Positions 1 through 6,200 of a stretch of DNA of 8,359 nucleotides are shown here, piece by piece. The DNA comes from Alphaproteobacteria bacterium MarineAlpha10_Bin3 (GTDB lineage Bacteria > Pseudomonadota > Alphaproteobacteria > UBA8366 > GCA-2717185), in the NCBI GenBank assembly GCA_002937525.1, contig PTKA01000044.1, forward strand, positions 1 through 8,359, given 5' to 3'. The notes beneath the pieces are model-generated. The model had not been told where the DNA came from. It saw only the letters and a list, made by a program, of their open reading frames with translations, and made no database searches. Made by a program: the position numbers and the translations under genes. Numbering within the stretch: the stretch's first letter is position 1; each line of letters opens with the position of its first letter.

Positions 1-1
1 T

Positions 2-481
2 GGCGGCATCGAAGTACTCGCGGCTGGCGGTATTGCGACCGGACGCCAGATGGCCGCCTGTATGGCGATGGGGGCGGCCGGTGCGTGGGCCGGTTCGGTC
101 TGGCTGACGACGGTGGAGGCGGAAACGACACCCACGGTGAAGCGGAAAATGCTGGCCGCGAGTTCGCGAAATACCGTGCGCTCGCGCAGCCGCACCGGCA
201 AACCGACGCGCCAGTTGCAATCCGCCTGGACCGATGCGTGGTCCGCCAAGGATGCGCCGGAGCCACTGCCGATGCCGCTGCAAATGGTGCTCAGCCGTCC
301 GGCCATGGCGAAGATCGACAAGCTGGCGGAGCGCGGTCACGAGGGCGCCCAGGCGTTGGCGACTTATTATGTGGGCCAGGCTGTCGGCCTGATGAATAGC
401 GAACAATCCGCGCGGTCCGTCGTTTACGATTTCATGCGGGACTACGCCGACGCGGTGGAACGCCTCAATAACGCGCTTTGA
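2..481 (+). CDS. Nitronate monooxygenase (2-nitropropane dioxygenase family), C-terminal part, 5' truncated by window edge
   Basis: This is an FMN-dependent enzyme of the family that oxidises alkyl nitronates to carbonyl compounds and nitrite. The frame is open from base 2 and gives 159 residues up to a TGA stop; the true start lies off the left edge. The opening residues (VLAAGGIATGRQMAA, then MGAAGAWAGSVWL) match the phosphate-binding Gly-rich end of the TIM barrel in this family. They are followed by a basic stretch (TVRSRSRTGKPTRQ), which I recall as typical of these proteins. The C-terminus (GQAVGLMN, then VVYDFMRDYADAVERLN) also matches the family ending. Many genes with this name are uncharacterised flavoproteins used in catabolic or fatty-acid contexts, so the nitronate activity is not assured. 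The gene converges on the acyl-CoA ligase gene with a 102-nt gap. The family call is firm and the substrate is unknown. Confidence 0.88.
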   Translation, partial: GGIEVLAAGGIATGRQMAACMAMGAAGAWAGSVWLTTVEAETTPTVKRKMLAASSRNTVRSRSRTGKPTRQLQSAWTDAWSAKDAPEPLPMPLQMVLSRPAMAKIDKLAERGHEGAQALATYYVGQAVGLMNSEQSARSVVYDFMRDYADAVERLNNAL

Positions 482-483
482 TC

Positions 484-565
484 GTCAGCTCCGCATCAGC
501 GATGTGCTGACGCTACCGGCCAGTTCTTCCGCCCGCCCGGCCTTTTGCGCCGCCGTATCGACGGC
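484..565. other. Short convergent intergenic region with two weak inverted repeats
   Basis: The 102-nt gap lies between two convergent genes. It holds a 7-bp inverted repeat (CGTCAGC at 483-489 with GCTGACG at 506-512, 16-nt loop) just after the nitronate monooxygenase stop. A second, 5-bp repeat (GCCGT 552-556 with ACGGC 561-565, 4-nt loop) lies just after the ligase stop on the minus strand. Neither is followed by a clear T-run, so they are weak as Rho-independent terminators. They may only slow polymerase or protect mRNA 3' ends. Confidence 0.25.
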
Positions 566-583
566 CCGGATTTCGGTGCTGGT

Positions 584-2215
584 CTATACGCGCCGGGCAA
601 TTTTATAGCCGACCGATTCCCGGTCCCAGGTGCCCGGCGTGACGCCGGCTTGCCGCAACGGTTCTTTTTGAATTTTGTTGGTGGCGGTCTTGGCCAGCGC
701 CTGGACCGCTTCGATAAAGCGCGGTACGGCGAAACGGGGAATTTGTTCGACGCAATAATCCAGCAAGGCGACATTATCGATGCTGGCGCCGCCTTCAGTG
801 ACGATATAGGCCTTGACCTCGTCCTCGCCGCCGGCGCCCTCGATCCTGATGCCCACCACGGCGCTTTCCTGGATTCCGGGATAGTTGTTCAAGACCTGTT
901 CGATTTCGAACGACGAGATATTCTCGCCACGCCGTCGAATACGGTCCTTGATCCGGTCGGCGTAATACAGCCGCCCTTCTTCGTCGAAATAGCCAGCGTC
1001 GCTGGTATGGAACCACAGATTACGCCAGGTTTCGACGGTTCGCTCCGGCATCCGGTAATAACCCTGGTTGAAGCAGAAGGGGATTTTCGGGCGGACGATG
1101 ATTTCGCCGATCTCGCCTTGCGGCAAGGGGGCGTCGGTTTGCGCATCGACGATCCGCACGTCGAAATATTCGTCCAGGATACGGCCGGCCATGCCGGGCA
1201 AAAGCGGATCGTCGGCGTTGGTATAGCAGGGGATATTGATTTCGGTCATGCCATAAGCCTGGATGAATTTGAAGCCGAAGCGGTTTTCCATGGCGACGCC
1301 CCATTCGGCGGCGATGGGGACGGCCAGGACCGTGCGCAGTCGATGGTCGCGGTCGAATTCGGATTCGGGCGTGTTGAATAAAAATTCGGGAATAACGCCA
1401 AGCGCGTTCGATACCGTAGCCTTGCAAGCGCGCACGTCATCGAGCCAGCGGCTCGGCGAAAACCGTTCGATGCAATAAACCCGCGACCCGGTAATCAACG
1501 AACTGAATACCTGCAACATCAGGCCCATCACATGGAACAAGGGCATGCAGATATACTGGCAATCCAGTTGCGTCATCGCCATGGTACGGGCCATGCCGTG
1601 ACCGAATAAATAGCAGTGGGCGTGCGGCATCAGCACGCCTTTCGAAGGCCCGGTGGTGCCCGATGTGTACATGATGCAGGCGATGTCCTGGGGCTTGGGA
1701 GTGACCAGGACATCGCCTTGGTGCGCGGCAAGGCCGGAGAATTCCTCGAACGTCATGGCCGGCACCCCGGACAGAACGTCCGGGCGCCGGTCCGGCACAT
1801 CGCCAGCGACATAGATCGTGGCCACCAGGTTTTCGTTGCCGCCGATAACCGCATCGAAGGCATCGCCCAGCACCGCGTCGAGGAAGACCACGCGCGGTTC
1901 GGCATTGCGCATCTGGTGTTGCAGAAAGGCGCCTTTGAGCTCCGTGTTGATCGGCACAAAAATGGCGCCAAGCTTCATGATCGCCCACATGACCAGGATG
2001 AATTCAATACGGTTTTTGAGCATGACCATGACCAGGTCGCCCGGCGTTACGCCCAGACCGCCCAGTTTGCGCGCCAGATCGTCGCTGTCGCGGTGCAGAC
2101 TGGAAAAGGTGAGGGTCGTGCCATGTTCGAAAGACATGAACTCACGCGCGCCATGGGCCTCAGCCTGACGCTGAACCAGGCCGACCAACGTCCAGCTTGA
2201 ATAATCCTCCACCAT
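584..2215 (-). CDS. Class I adenylate-forming acyl-CoA ligase (AMP-binding; CaiC-like)
   Basis: The predicted reaction is activation of a carboxylic acid with ATP to an acyl-AMP and then transfer to CoA, in the cytoplasm. The 543-residue length is normal for the family. Signature motifs appear in order: the phosphate-binding loop YTSGTTGPSKG at 183-193, YGMTE at 321-325, and HTSDAGYFDEEG at 403-414 (TSD in place of the common TGD, with Asp406 as the ribose-binding residue). The hinge region YADRIKDRIRRRGENIS follows at 418-434, and the C-terminal catalytic lysine is probably Lys514 in TATNKIQK. The closest named family by memory is crotonobetaine/carnitine-CoA ligase, but the substrate cannot be read. 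The start is fixed by GGAG about 9 nt upstream of the ATG. It is the last gene of a leftward cupin-dehydrogenase-ligase set, 153 nt after the dehydrogenase, so it may be co-transcribed or have its own promoter. Confidence 0.93.
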   Translation of the reverse strand: MVEDYSSWTLVGLVQRQAEAHGAREFMSFEHGTTLTFSSLHRDSDDLARKLGGLGVTPGDLVMVMLKNRIEFILVMWAIMKLGAIFVPINTELKGAFLQHQMRNAEPRVVFLDAVLGDAFDAVIGGNENLVATIYVAGDVPDRRPDVLSGVPAMTFEEFSGLAAHQGDVLVTPKPQDIACIMYTSGTTGPSKGVLMPHAHCYLFGHGMARTMAMTQLDCQYICMPLFHVMGLMLQVFSSLITGSRVYCIERFSPSRWLDDVRACKATVSNALGVIPEFLFNTPESEFDRDHRLRTVLAVPIAAEWGVAMENRFGFKFIQAYGMTEINIPCYTNADDPLLPGMAGRILDEYFDVRIVDAQTDAPLPQGEIGEIIVRPKIPFCFNQGYYRMPERTVETWRNLWFHTSDAGYFDEEGRLYYADRIKDRIRRRGENISSFEIEQVLNNYPGIQESAVVGIRIEGAGGEDEVKAYIVTEGGASIDNVALLDYCVEQIPRFAVPRFIEAVQALAKTATNKIQKEPLRQAGVTPGTWDRESVGYKIARRV

Positions 2216-2369
2216 TGTGCGACTCCATTTTCTATCGGCGGCGCAATATACCGAATTGCGGCGAATCTCACGAGTGACAATGTAGTGACAGCCGAACTGC
2301 GAACCCGGATTTTCGCCTAAATAGCCGCTAATTCTGTCCAGTAAATGGGGCGCATCGGGCTCCTGGCGA
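2216..2369 (-). other. Intergenic region between dehydrogenase and ligase genes
   Basis: The region of 154 nt has no convincing terminator after the dehydrogenase stop. On the minus strand there is a 5-bp repeat (GCGAA with TTCGC, 2299-2316). Nearer the ligase start there is a 6-bp repeat (CGCAAT 2242-2247 with ATTGCG 2255-2260, 7-nt loop). A TATATT hexamer overlaps the latter but has no -35 box at a usual distance, so I do not call a promoter. The ligase ribosome binding site (GGAG) lies at the left end. Confidence 0.3.
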
Positions 2370-3119
2370 TCACGTCCGGATGCCCGCGTCGATGCGGATT
2401 ACCGCGCCATTCAGCATATTGTTTTCACAGATATGACGGACAAGTTGGGCATATTCGCGTGGTTTTCCCATCCGTTTTGGAAAGGCCACGGCGTCCAATA
2501 TCTGCTCACGCGCGGTCTCGCGCAGGCTCGTCACCATCGGAGTTTCGAAGATTCCAGGGGCGATGGCGACGACGCGGATCCCTTCGCGCGCCAGCTCCCG
2601 CGCCAATGGCAAAGTCATGCCAGCGATGCCCGCCTTCGCCGCGGAATAGGAAACCGCGTCGATTTGTCCTTCCAGTCCAAATATCGAGGACGTGTTGACG
2701 ATCACGCCCCGGTCGCCGTCCTCGGATAGGGGATCGAGATGCCGGGCCTTGTCGGCGAACAGCCGGATCATATTGAACGTGCCAATCAGATGCACGTCGA
2801 TCAGACGGCGAAAATGGTCCAGCGGCATCACGCCGTCGCGGCCAAGCATTCGGCGGCTTTCCATGATGCCGGCGCAGTTGACCAGGATTCGCGCCGGTCC
2901 CAATGCCGATTCCGATGCGGCCAATGCTGCCTGTACGCTGGATTCGCTGGTCACGTCGCAGGGGTGGCGCAGGATGCCGTCATCGTCCATTCCGGCGTCC
3001 GCAACGGCGATATCGAACCCGGCGACCTTGGCGCCAGCGGACGCCAGCAGTTCCGCCGTCGCCCGGCCCAAGCCCGATGCGGCGCCGGTAACGATGGCCG
3101 TTGTTCCTGCGATTTGCAT
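2370..3119 (-). CDS. Short-chain dehydrogenase, HSD10 / type 2 3-hydroxyacyl-CoA dehydrogenase-like
   Basis: This is a classical short-chain dehydrogenase/reductase of 249 residues that interconverts a secondary alcohol and a ketone with a nicotinamide cofactor. The cofactor-binding TGAASGLG is at 11-18. Asp36 at the end of the second strand favours NAD(H) over NADP(H). NCAG is at 81-84, and the active site has Ser145, Tyr158 and Lys162 (YSAAK). The C-terminal half, including RGVIVNTSS, EGQ at 150-152, GMTLPLAREL, APGIFETPM and the end GAVIRIDAGIR, closely follows HSD10 proteins, which oxidise 3-hydroxyacyl-CoA and related substrates. An oddity is His110 in DVHLIGTFN, where the family has the catalytic-tetrad Asn. 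The ATG start has GGAG 9 nt upstream. It sits 76 nt after the cupin gene on the same strand. The acyl-CoA role is inferred from similarity and from the neighbouring CoA ligase. Confidence 0.93.
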   Translation of the reverse strand: MQIAGTTAIVTGAASGLGRATAELLASAGAKVAGFDIAVADAGMDDDGILRHPCDVTSESSVQAALAASESALGPARILVNCAGIMESRRMLGRDGVMPLDHFRRLIDVHLIGTFNMIRLFADKARHLDPLSEDGDRGVIVNTSSIFGLEGQIDAVSYSAAKAGIAGMTLPLARELAREGIRVVAIAPGIFETPMVTSLRETAREQILDAVAFPKRMGKPREYAQLVRHICENNMLNGAVIRIDAGIRT

Positions 3120-3173
3120 GGGCGGTTTCTCCGGCTACTCGAAATTCGTTATTTGCGGCCTGGTGCGCGGCCG

Positions 3174-3189
3174 GAACCGAAGACGGTTC
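3174..3189 (-). repeat. Perfect 6-bp hairpin between cupin and dehydrogenase genes
   Basis: On the minus strand GAACCG-TCTT-CGGTTC forms a perfect 6-bp stem with a 4-nt loop. It begins 7 nt after the cupin TAA stop. No T-run follows, so it is unlikely to be an efficient Rho-independent terminator. It may instead stabilise the upstream message or partly separate expression of the cupin from the dehydrogenase. Confidence 0.4.
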
Positions 3190-3195
3190 TTGGCG

Positions 3196-3462
3196 TTACT
3201 TCTTGCCGATCAGAATCGTGGCACCATCCGCACCGGTTTGCTCGGCATGAAGTGTTCCGGCGGCAAGTTTGCAGGTTTCTCCTGGCCGGTGGGTAACGGA
3301 ACCATCCTCGGTTACCAGAGTGAACTCTCCCTTGAGCACCAGGACAGAGGCGGAAAAGTCGTGAACATGCATTTCCTTGGCCATATTTGCCTCGCATTCA
3401 AGCGGTTCAGCATCGCTGTATCCTTCGTCCTGGAGCTGCTGTCTGAAATGCGCTTCGTTCAT
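3196..3462 (-). CDS. Small single-domain cupin protein
   Basis: The protein has 88 residues and one compact cupin beta-barrel. Motif 1 is HVHDFSASVLVLKG at 32-45, with His32 and His34. Motif 2 is PGETCKLAAGTLH at 60-72, with His72. The usual motif-1 glutamate is replaced by a small residue near 38-39, so the metal site would have three histidines only. The length fits small stand-alone cupins of unknown function in Proteobacteria. The start is well supported by a strong AGAGGAG ribosome binding site 6 nt upstream of the ATG. It is the first gene of the leftward set and is divergent from the PhyH gene. Its role could be enzymatic, such as handling an unstable pathway intermediate, or ligand binding; the sequence does not decide. 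Confidence 0.85.
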   Translation of the reverse strand: MNEAHFRQQLQDEGYSDAEPLECEANMAKEMHVHDFSASVLVLKGEFTLVTEDGSVTHRPGETCKLAAGTLHAEQTGADGATILIGKK

Positions 3463-3531
3463 GTCGATCTCCTCTGGTGTCGTAATTTGTCCATGAATTC
3501 TACCCGCACTGGCTTATGGTTGATAGTGACG

Positions 3532-3573
3532 ATGAAAGCGTGCCACCATCGATTAAGGGTTCGAGGCCGATGA
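3532..3573 (+). other. Possible 13-codon upstream ORF before PhyH gene
   Basis: An ATG opens a 13-residue frame (MKACHHRLRVRGR) whose TGA stop touches the AAGGAG ribosome binding site of the PhyH gene. It has two adjacent His codons and several codons that are usually rare in GC-rich genomes (TTA, AGG, CGA), as a leader peptide might. However, no good ribosome binding site precedes it, and a frame this short arises easily by chance. Confidence 0.15.
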
Positions 3574-3578
3574 AGGAG
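3573..3578 (+). promoter_or_regulatory. Ribosome binding site of the PhyH gene; decides start
   Basis: AAGGAG lies only 2 nt before the in-frame TTG at 3581 but 11 nt before the in-frame GTG at 3590. The first spacing is too short for normal initiation and the second is slightly long but workable, so GTG at 3590 is preferred. Confidence 0.6.
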
Positions 3579-3589
3579 TTTTGTTCACC

Positions 3590-4441
3590 GTGCGAAAGCT
3601 TACCAAGGAACAGCGCGTAAAATGGGTGACCGACGGCTACATCCAGCTTGAGCAGGTTTTGAGCCCCGACGAGGTCACTTTGTTCAGCAATGAGATCGAT
3701 GCGATGCGCAAGGTGCCTGGCTACGAACCGCGCCCGGGCGAACTGCCGCGCGGCCATTACGGCTGGGTCGAACAGACCCCCGATCAGGACCCGGAAGGTT
3801 TTATGGACCGCCGCGATATCCTGTCGTATCACGATGCTTTCATCGCCCTGATCGACCGTCCGGAAATCTTTGAGTTGATCGTCGATATCATGGGTCCCTA
3901 TATCCTGTTCAGTATGTCGCAGGCGATCGTGCGGGCCTCAACCGACGAATTTCCGGGCTACACGCATACCGATGGCGGCGAGGCCTTGCGCCGAATCCGC
4001 GTCACTGAAACCAGTCTGCCGTTGGCCATGAAGGCGATGTATCTGCTTTCCGACATAACCGGGACCGATTGCGGCAACTTCACCGTATATCCGGGCAGTC
4101 ATCTGCGGCCTTACCCCGAAGACAACACGGCCCTGAACCCACATGCGCCGGGCACCGTGCAGTTGACCGGCAAGGCGGGGGATTGTTATCTCTTCGCGCA
4201 TTCCCTGTGGCACGGACCGGCCCCGAACCATGCCGGGAAGGGACGCAAAACCCTGCTCTATAATTACTGCCAAATGTTTGTACGGTGGTATGATTTTGCT
4301 TCCATATCGGATGTAAGGGAACGCTGCACGCCGCGACAGCGAAGGCTGCTCGGCGACCTCGGTTACGATTTCAGGCCCGGTTCGTATTTCTATTCGCCGC
4401 CCGATCAGCTCGAAGTGATCGGCGGCGGGACACCGTCTTGA
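3590..4441 (+). CDS. Phytanoyl-CoA dioxygenase (PhyH) family Fe(II)/2-oxoglutarate dioxygenase
   Basis: This protein belongs to the PhyH family of non-haem iron oxygenases, which hydroxylate a carbon next to an activated group while converting 2-oxoglutarate to succinate and CO2. It has 283 residues from the GTG start, or 286 from a TTG at 3581. The N-terminus (LTKEQRVKWVTDGYIQLEQVLSPDE) has the usual PhyH opening. The iron ligands are His126 and Asp128 (THTDGG) and His208 (LWHGPAPN). Arg219 (GRKTLLYNY), 11 residues after the distal His, is the expected 2-oxoglutarate anchor. All facial-triad residues are present, so an active enzyme is expected. The family has diverse substrates, including acyl-CoAs, ectoine and small metabolites. 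It leads a rightward gene set, with the TauD-family gene 62 nt downstream. Confidence 0.92.
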   Translation: MRKLTKEQRVKWVTDGYIQLEQVLSPDEVTLFSNEIDAMRKVPGYEPRPGELPRGHYGWVEQTPDQDPEGFMDRRDILSYHDAFIALIDRPEIFELIVDIMGPYILFSMSQAIVRASTDEFPGYTHTDGGEALRRIRVTETSLPLAMKAMYLLSDITGTDCGNFTVYPGSHLRPYPEDNTALNPHAPGTVQLTGKAGDCYLFAHSLWHGPAPNHAGKGRKTLLYNYCQMFVRWYDFASISDVRERCTPRQRRLLGDLGYDFRPGSYFYSPPDQLEVIGGGTPS

Positions 4442-4447
4442 ACCAAG

Positions 4448-4478
4448 TTGACCCGGCCAATCGCGACGCTACTATATA
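4448..4478 (+). promoter_or_regulatory. Candidate promoter for the TauD-family gene
   Basis: TTGACC at 4448-4453 resembles a sigma-70 -35 box. An AT-rich patch follows, with TACTAT at 4470-4475 (16-nt spacer) or TATATA at 4473-4478 (19-nt spacer). It lies in the 62-nt gap after the PhyH stop. Neither spacing is ideal, so the second dioxygenase may have its own start in addition to readthrough from the PhyH gene. Confidence 0.35.
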
Positions 4479-4503
4479 GTTGGCGGCAGGGGAGGATTAA
4501 TCC

Positions 4504-5499
4504 ATGAATTCTGGCGAGGCGGCGACGCCGACGATGTTGCGTGAAATCGACGACAATCCTATTGCCTGGACTAACGATAAGCTTCCCGCGGATGCCGGTG
4601 TCGTGCCGGTCAGCGCGGCTTGCCGTGACGAATTGCTGGCGCTGGCGGCACTTCTGGACGCCAATCCGTTGCCGTTGCTGGCCTTGCGGCCGGACGATTT
4701 CGAGTTGCCTGAATGCCGCGCGATGATGGGCGAGGTGCGGAATATATTGCGCCATGGCTTCGGCTTTGTCCTCATCCACCGGCTTCCGGTCGAGGCGCTA
4801 GAACCCGATACGGCGGTGGCGCTGTACTGGCTGCTCGGCAATATGATAGAGCCCGCCGCCGCGCAGAAATGGGATGGCACGATGAAATACGACGTTCGCG
4901 ATACCGGCAAGAAGAACACGCCGGGCAGTGGCGTGCGTTCCTCGATCACCAAGGCGGGGCAGGATTATCACGTCGATAACGCCTTTAACACGCCGCCGGA
5001 TTATGTCGCTTTGCTGTGCCTGAAGACGGCAATGTCGGGCGGCGTCAGCGGGATCGTAAGCTTTCAGACCGCACACAACAAACTGTTGCAGCGCGACCCG
5101 GAATTGCTGGCGCGGCTGTATCGGCCGTTCTGCTTCGACCGCCAGAAAGAACATGCACCCGACGATCCGGACCTGTTCAGCCGCTATCCAGTGTTTAGCT
5201 ATGACGGTGATCTGATACGGGTGCGGTTTTTCGATTCGATTATTCAAAATGGCTACAAGGTTGCCGGCGAGGAGATCGACGAACTTGGGCAGCGGGCGCT
5301 GCACGCGCTGGCCGCGGTCATCAACGAGGACGGCGTGGGCCGGGAATTCGATTTCGAGCCGGGCCAGATACAGATCGTCGACAACCGGCGGATCGGCCAT
5401 CGGCGGACCGCCTTCGAGGACTGGCCCGATCCAGCACAGCGCCGCCACCTCGTCCGGCTCTGGTTCCGGGGCGCGGGGCGGCCCTTCTATCACGGGTAA
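4504..5499 (+). CDS. TauD/TfdA-family Fe(II)/2-oxoglutarate dioxygenase
   Basis: This is a cytoplasmic non-haem iron oxygenase of 331 residues, from the family that includes taurine dioxygenase, TfdA and gamma-butyrobetaine hydroxylase. The facial triad is His156 and Asp158 (DYHVDNAF) and His299 (VDNRRIGHRRTAFED). Arg314, 15 residues after the distal His as in TauD, is the likely 2-oxoglutarate anchor in RRHLVRLWFR. The N-terminal part (about 1-130) is the variable region of the family and carries no further motif I recognise. The ATG has a strong GGAGG ribosome binding site 8 nt upstream. It follows another, unrelated-subfamily 2-oxoglutarate oxygenase and precedes the SRAP gene by 5 nt. The substrate is unknown; hydroxylation of a catabolic intermediate is inferred from the neighbouring CoA ligase and dehydrogenase. 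Confidence 0.92.
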   Translation: MNSGEAATPTMLREIDDNPIAWTNDKLPADAGVVPVSAACRDELLALAALLDANPLPLLALRPDDFELPECRAMMGEVRNILRHGFGFVLIHRLPVEALEPDTAVALYWLLGNMIEPAAAQKWDGTMKYDVRDTGKKNTPGSGVRSSITKAGQDYHVDNAFNTPPDYVALLCLKTAMSGGVSGIVSFQTAHNKLLQRDPELLARLYRPFCFDRQKEHAPDDPDLFSRYPVFSYDGDLIRVRFFDSIIQNGYKVAGEEIDELGQRALHALAAVINEDGVGREFDFEPGQIQIVDNRRIGHRRTAFEDWPDPAQRRHLVRLWFRGAGRPFYHG

Positions 5500-5504
5500 G
5501 GGTT

Positions 5505-6200
5505 TTGTGCGGGCGCTATAGTCTGACGACGCCGCTGGAGAGTGTTGAGCGGCTGTTCGCCTTCGACGCCCGGCCTAATCTTGCGGCGCGTTACAATATC
5601 GCCCCGACCCAGCCGGTCCCGGTGCTGCGCAACGGCGTGTCGGGACGCCGCGAACTGGTCCTGGTCCGGTGGGGCCTGGTCCCGTCGTGGGCCAAAGCGG
5701 TGTCGGCGGGCCGGCCGCTCATCAATGCGCGGGCCGAGACCGTGGCCGAAAAACCGGCTTTTCGCAACGCCTTCAAACGCCGGCGCTGCCTGATTCCCGC
5801 CGATGGGTTCTACGAATGGCACGCGGTCCCGGACGGGTCCAAACAGCCTTACCGAATTGCCATGGCGGATAACGCGCTGTTCGCCTTCGCCGGCATTTGG
5901 GAGCACTGGCAGACGACCGAGGGCAGCGAACTTGAAACCTGCGCCATCGTTACGACCGATGCCAACAACCAGATTCGCGATATCCATCACCGGATGCCGG
6001 TCATTCTGGCGCCTGGAGATTTCGACGCCTGGTTAAGCGGCGAACCCGGCGCGGCGGCCACGCTGATGCGCCCCTATGGCGGGTCGCTGATCGCTTATCC
6101 TGTCGGCCGCGCGGTCAACGATATCCGCAATGACGGTCCATCGCTTTGGGACAAGACGACGCCTAACGACGCACTTCCTCGCCAACTCGATCTGCTTTAG
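5505..6200 (+). CDS. SRAP-domain abasic-site processing protein (YedK/HMCES family)
   Basis: Members of this family form a covalent thiazolidine link through an N-terminal cysteine to abasic sites in single-stranded DNA, shielding them during replication. The 231 residues show all expected active-site elements: Cys2 (MCGRYS), Asn74 (INARAET), Glu104 (DGFYEW) and His162 (HHRMPVIL). YNIAPTQ at 30-36 and RWGLVPSW at 55-62 are also typical. The start must be the TTG at 5505, because Cys2 has to become the N-terminus once Met is removed and no ATG or GTG fits. The ribosome binding site is poor (AAGGG ending 2 nt before the TTG). With only 5 nt after the TauD-family stop, translation is probably coupled to that gene. 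The end overlaps the convergent aapP stop by 4 nt. Confidence 0.95.
   Translation: MCGRYSLTTPLESVERLFAFDARPNLAARYNIAPTQPVPVLRNGVSGRRELVLVRWGLVPSWAKAVSAGRPLINARAETVAEKPAFRNAFKRRRCLIPADGFYEWHAVPDGSKQPYRIAMADNALFAFAGIWEHWQTTEGSELETCAIVTTDANNQIRDIHHRMPVILAPGDFDAWLSGEPGAAATLMRPYGGSLIAYPVGRAVNDIRNDGPSLWDKTTPNDALPRQLDLL

Larger units (their letters stand above)
3463..3589. promoter_or_regulatory. Divergent control region between cupin (-) and PhyH dioxygenase (+)
   Basis: This short region must drive both divergent gene sets. For the minus strand a -10-like TAGAAT lies at 3502-3497, about 35 nt before the cupin ATG, but I see no good -35 box. For the plus strand no well-spaced sigma-70 pair is visible. 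A near repeat, CGATGAAAG and CGATGAAGG, occurs about 38 nt apart on the plus strand, near 3530 and 3568. No clear operator palindrome was found, and no regulator gene is present in the window. Confidence 0.35.

Noticed and set aside
485..583. The ligase frame stays open for 32 codons after its TAG stop, suggesting readthrough or a sequencing error
   Set aside because: The ligase already ends at the normal family length, and an open run of this size is expected by chance at this base composition.
545..1381. Long plus-strand ORF (278 codons) opposite the acyl-CoA ligase gene
   Set aside because: It lies wholly antisense to a gene with full family motifs, has no recognisable domain or ribosome binding site, and is a common artefact in GC-rich DNA.
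1616..2200. Plus-strand ORF of 194 codons inside the ligase gene
   Set aside because: It is a shadow of the ligase reading frame with no domain resemblance and no supported start.
2692..3573. Plus-strand ORF of 293 codons opposite the dehydrogenase and cupin genes
   Set aside because: It is antisense to two well-supported genes, has low-complexity Arg/Ser-rich content and no family resemblance.
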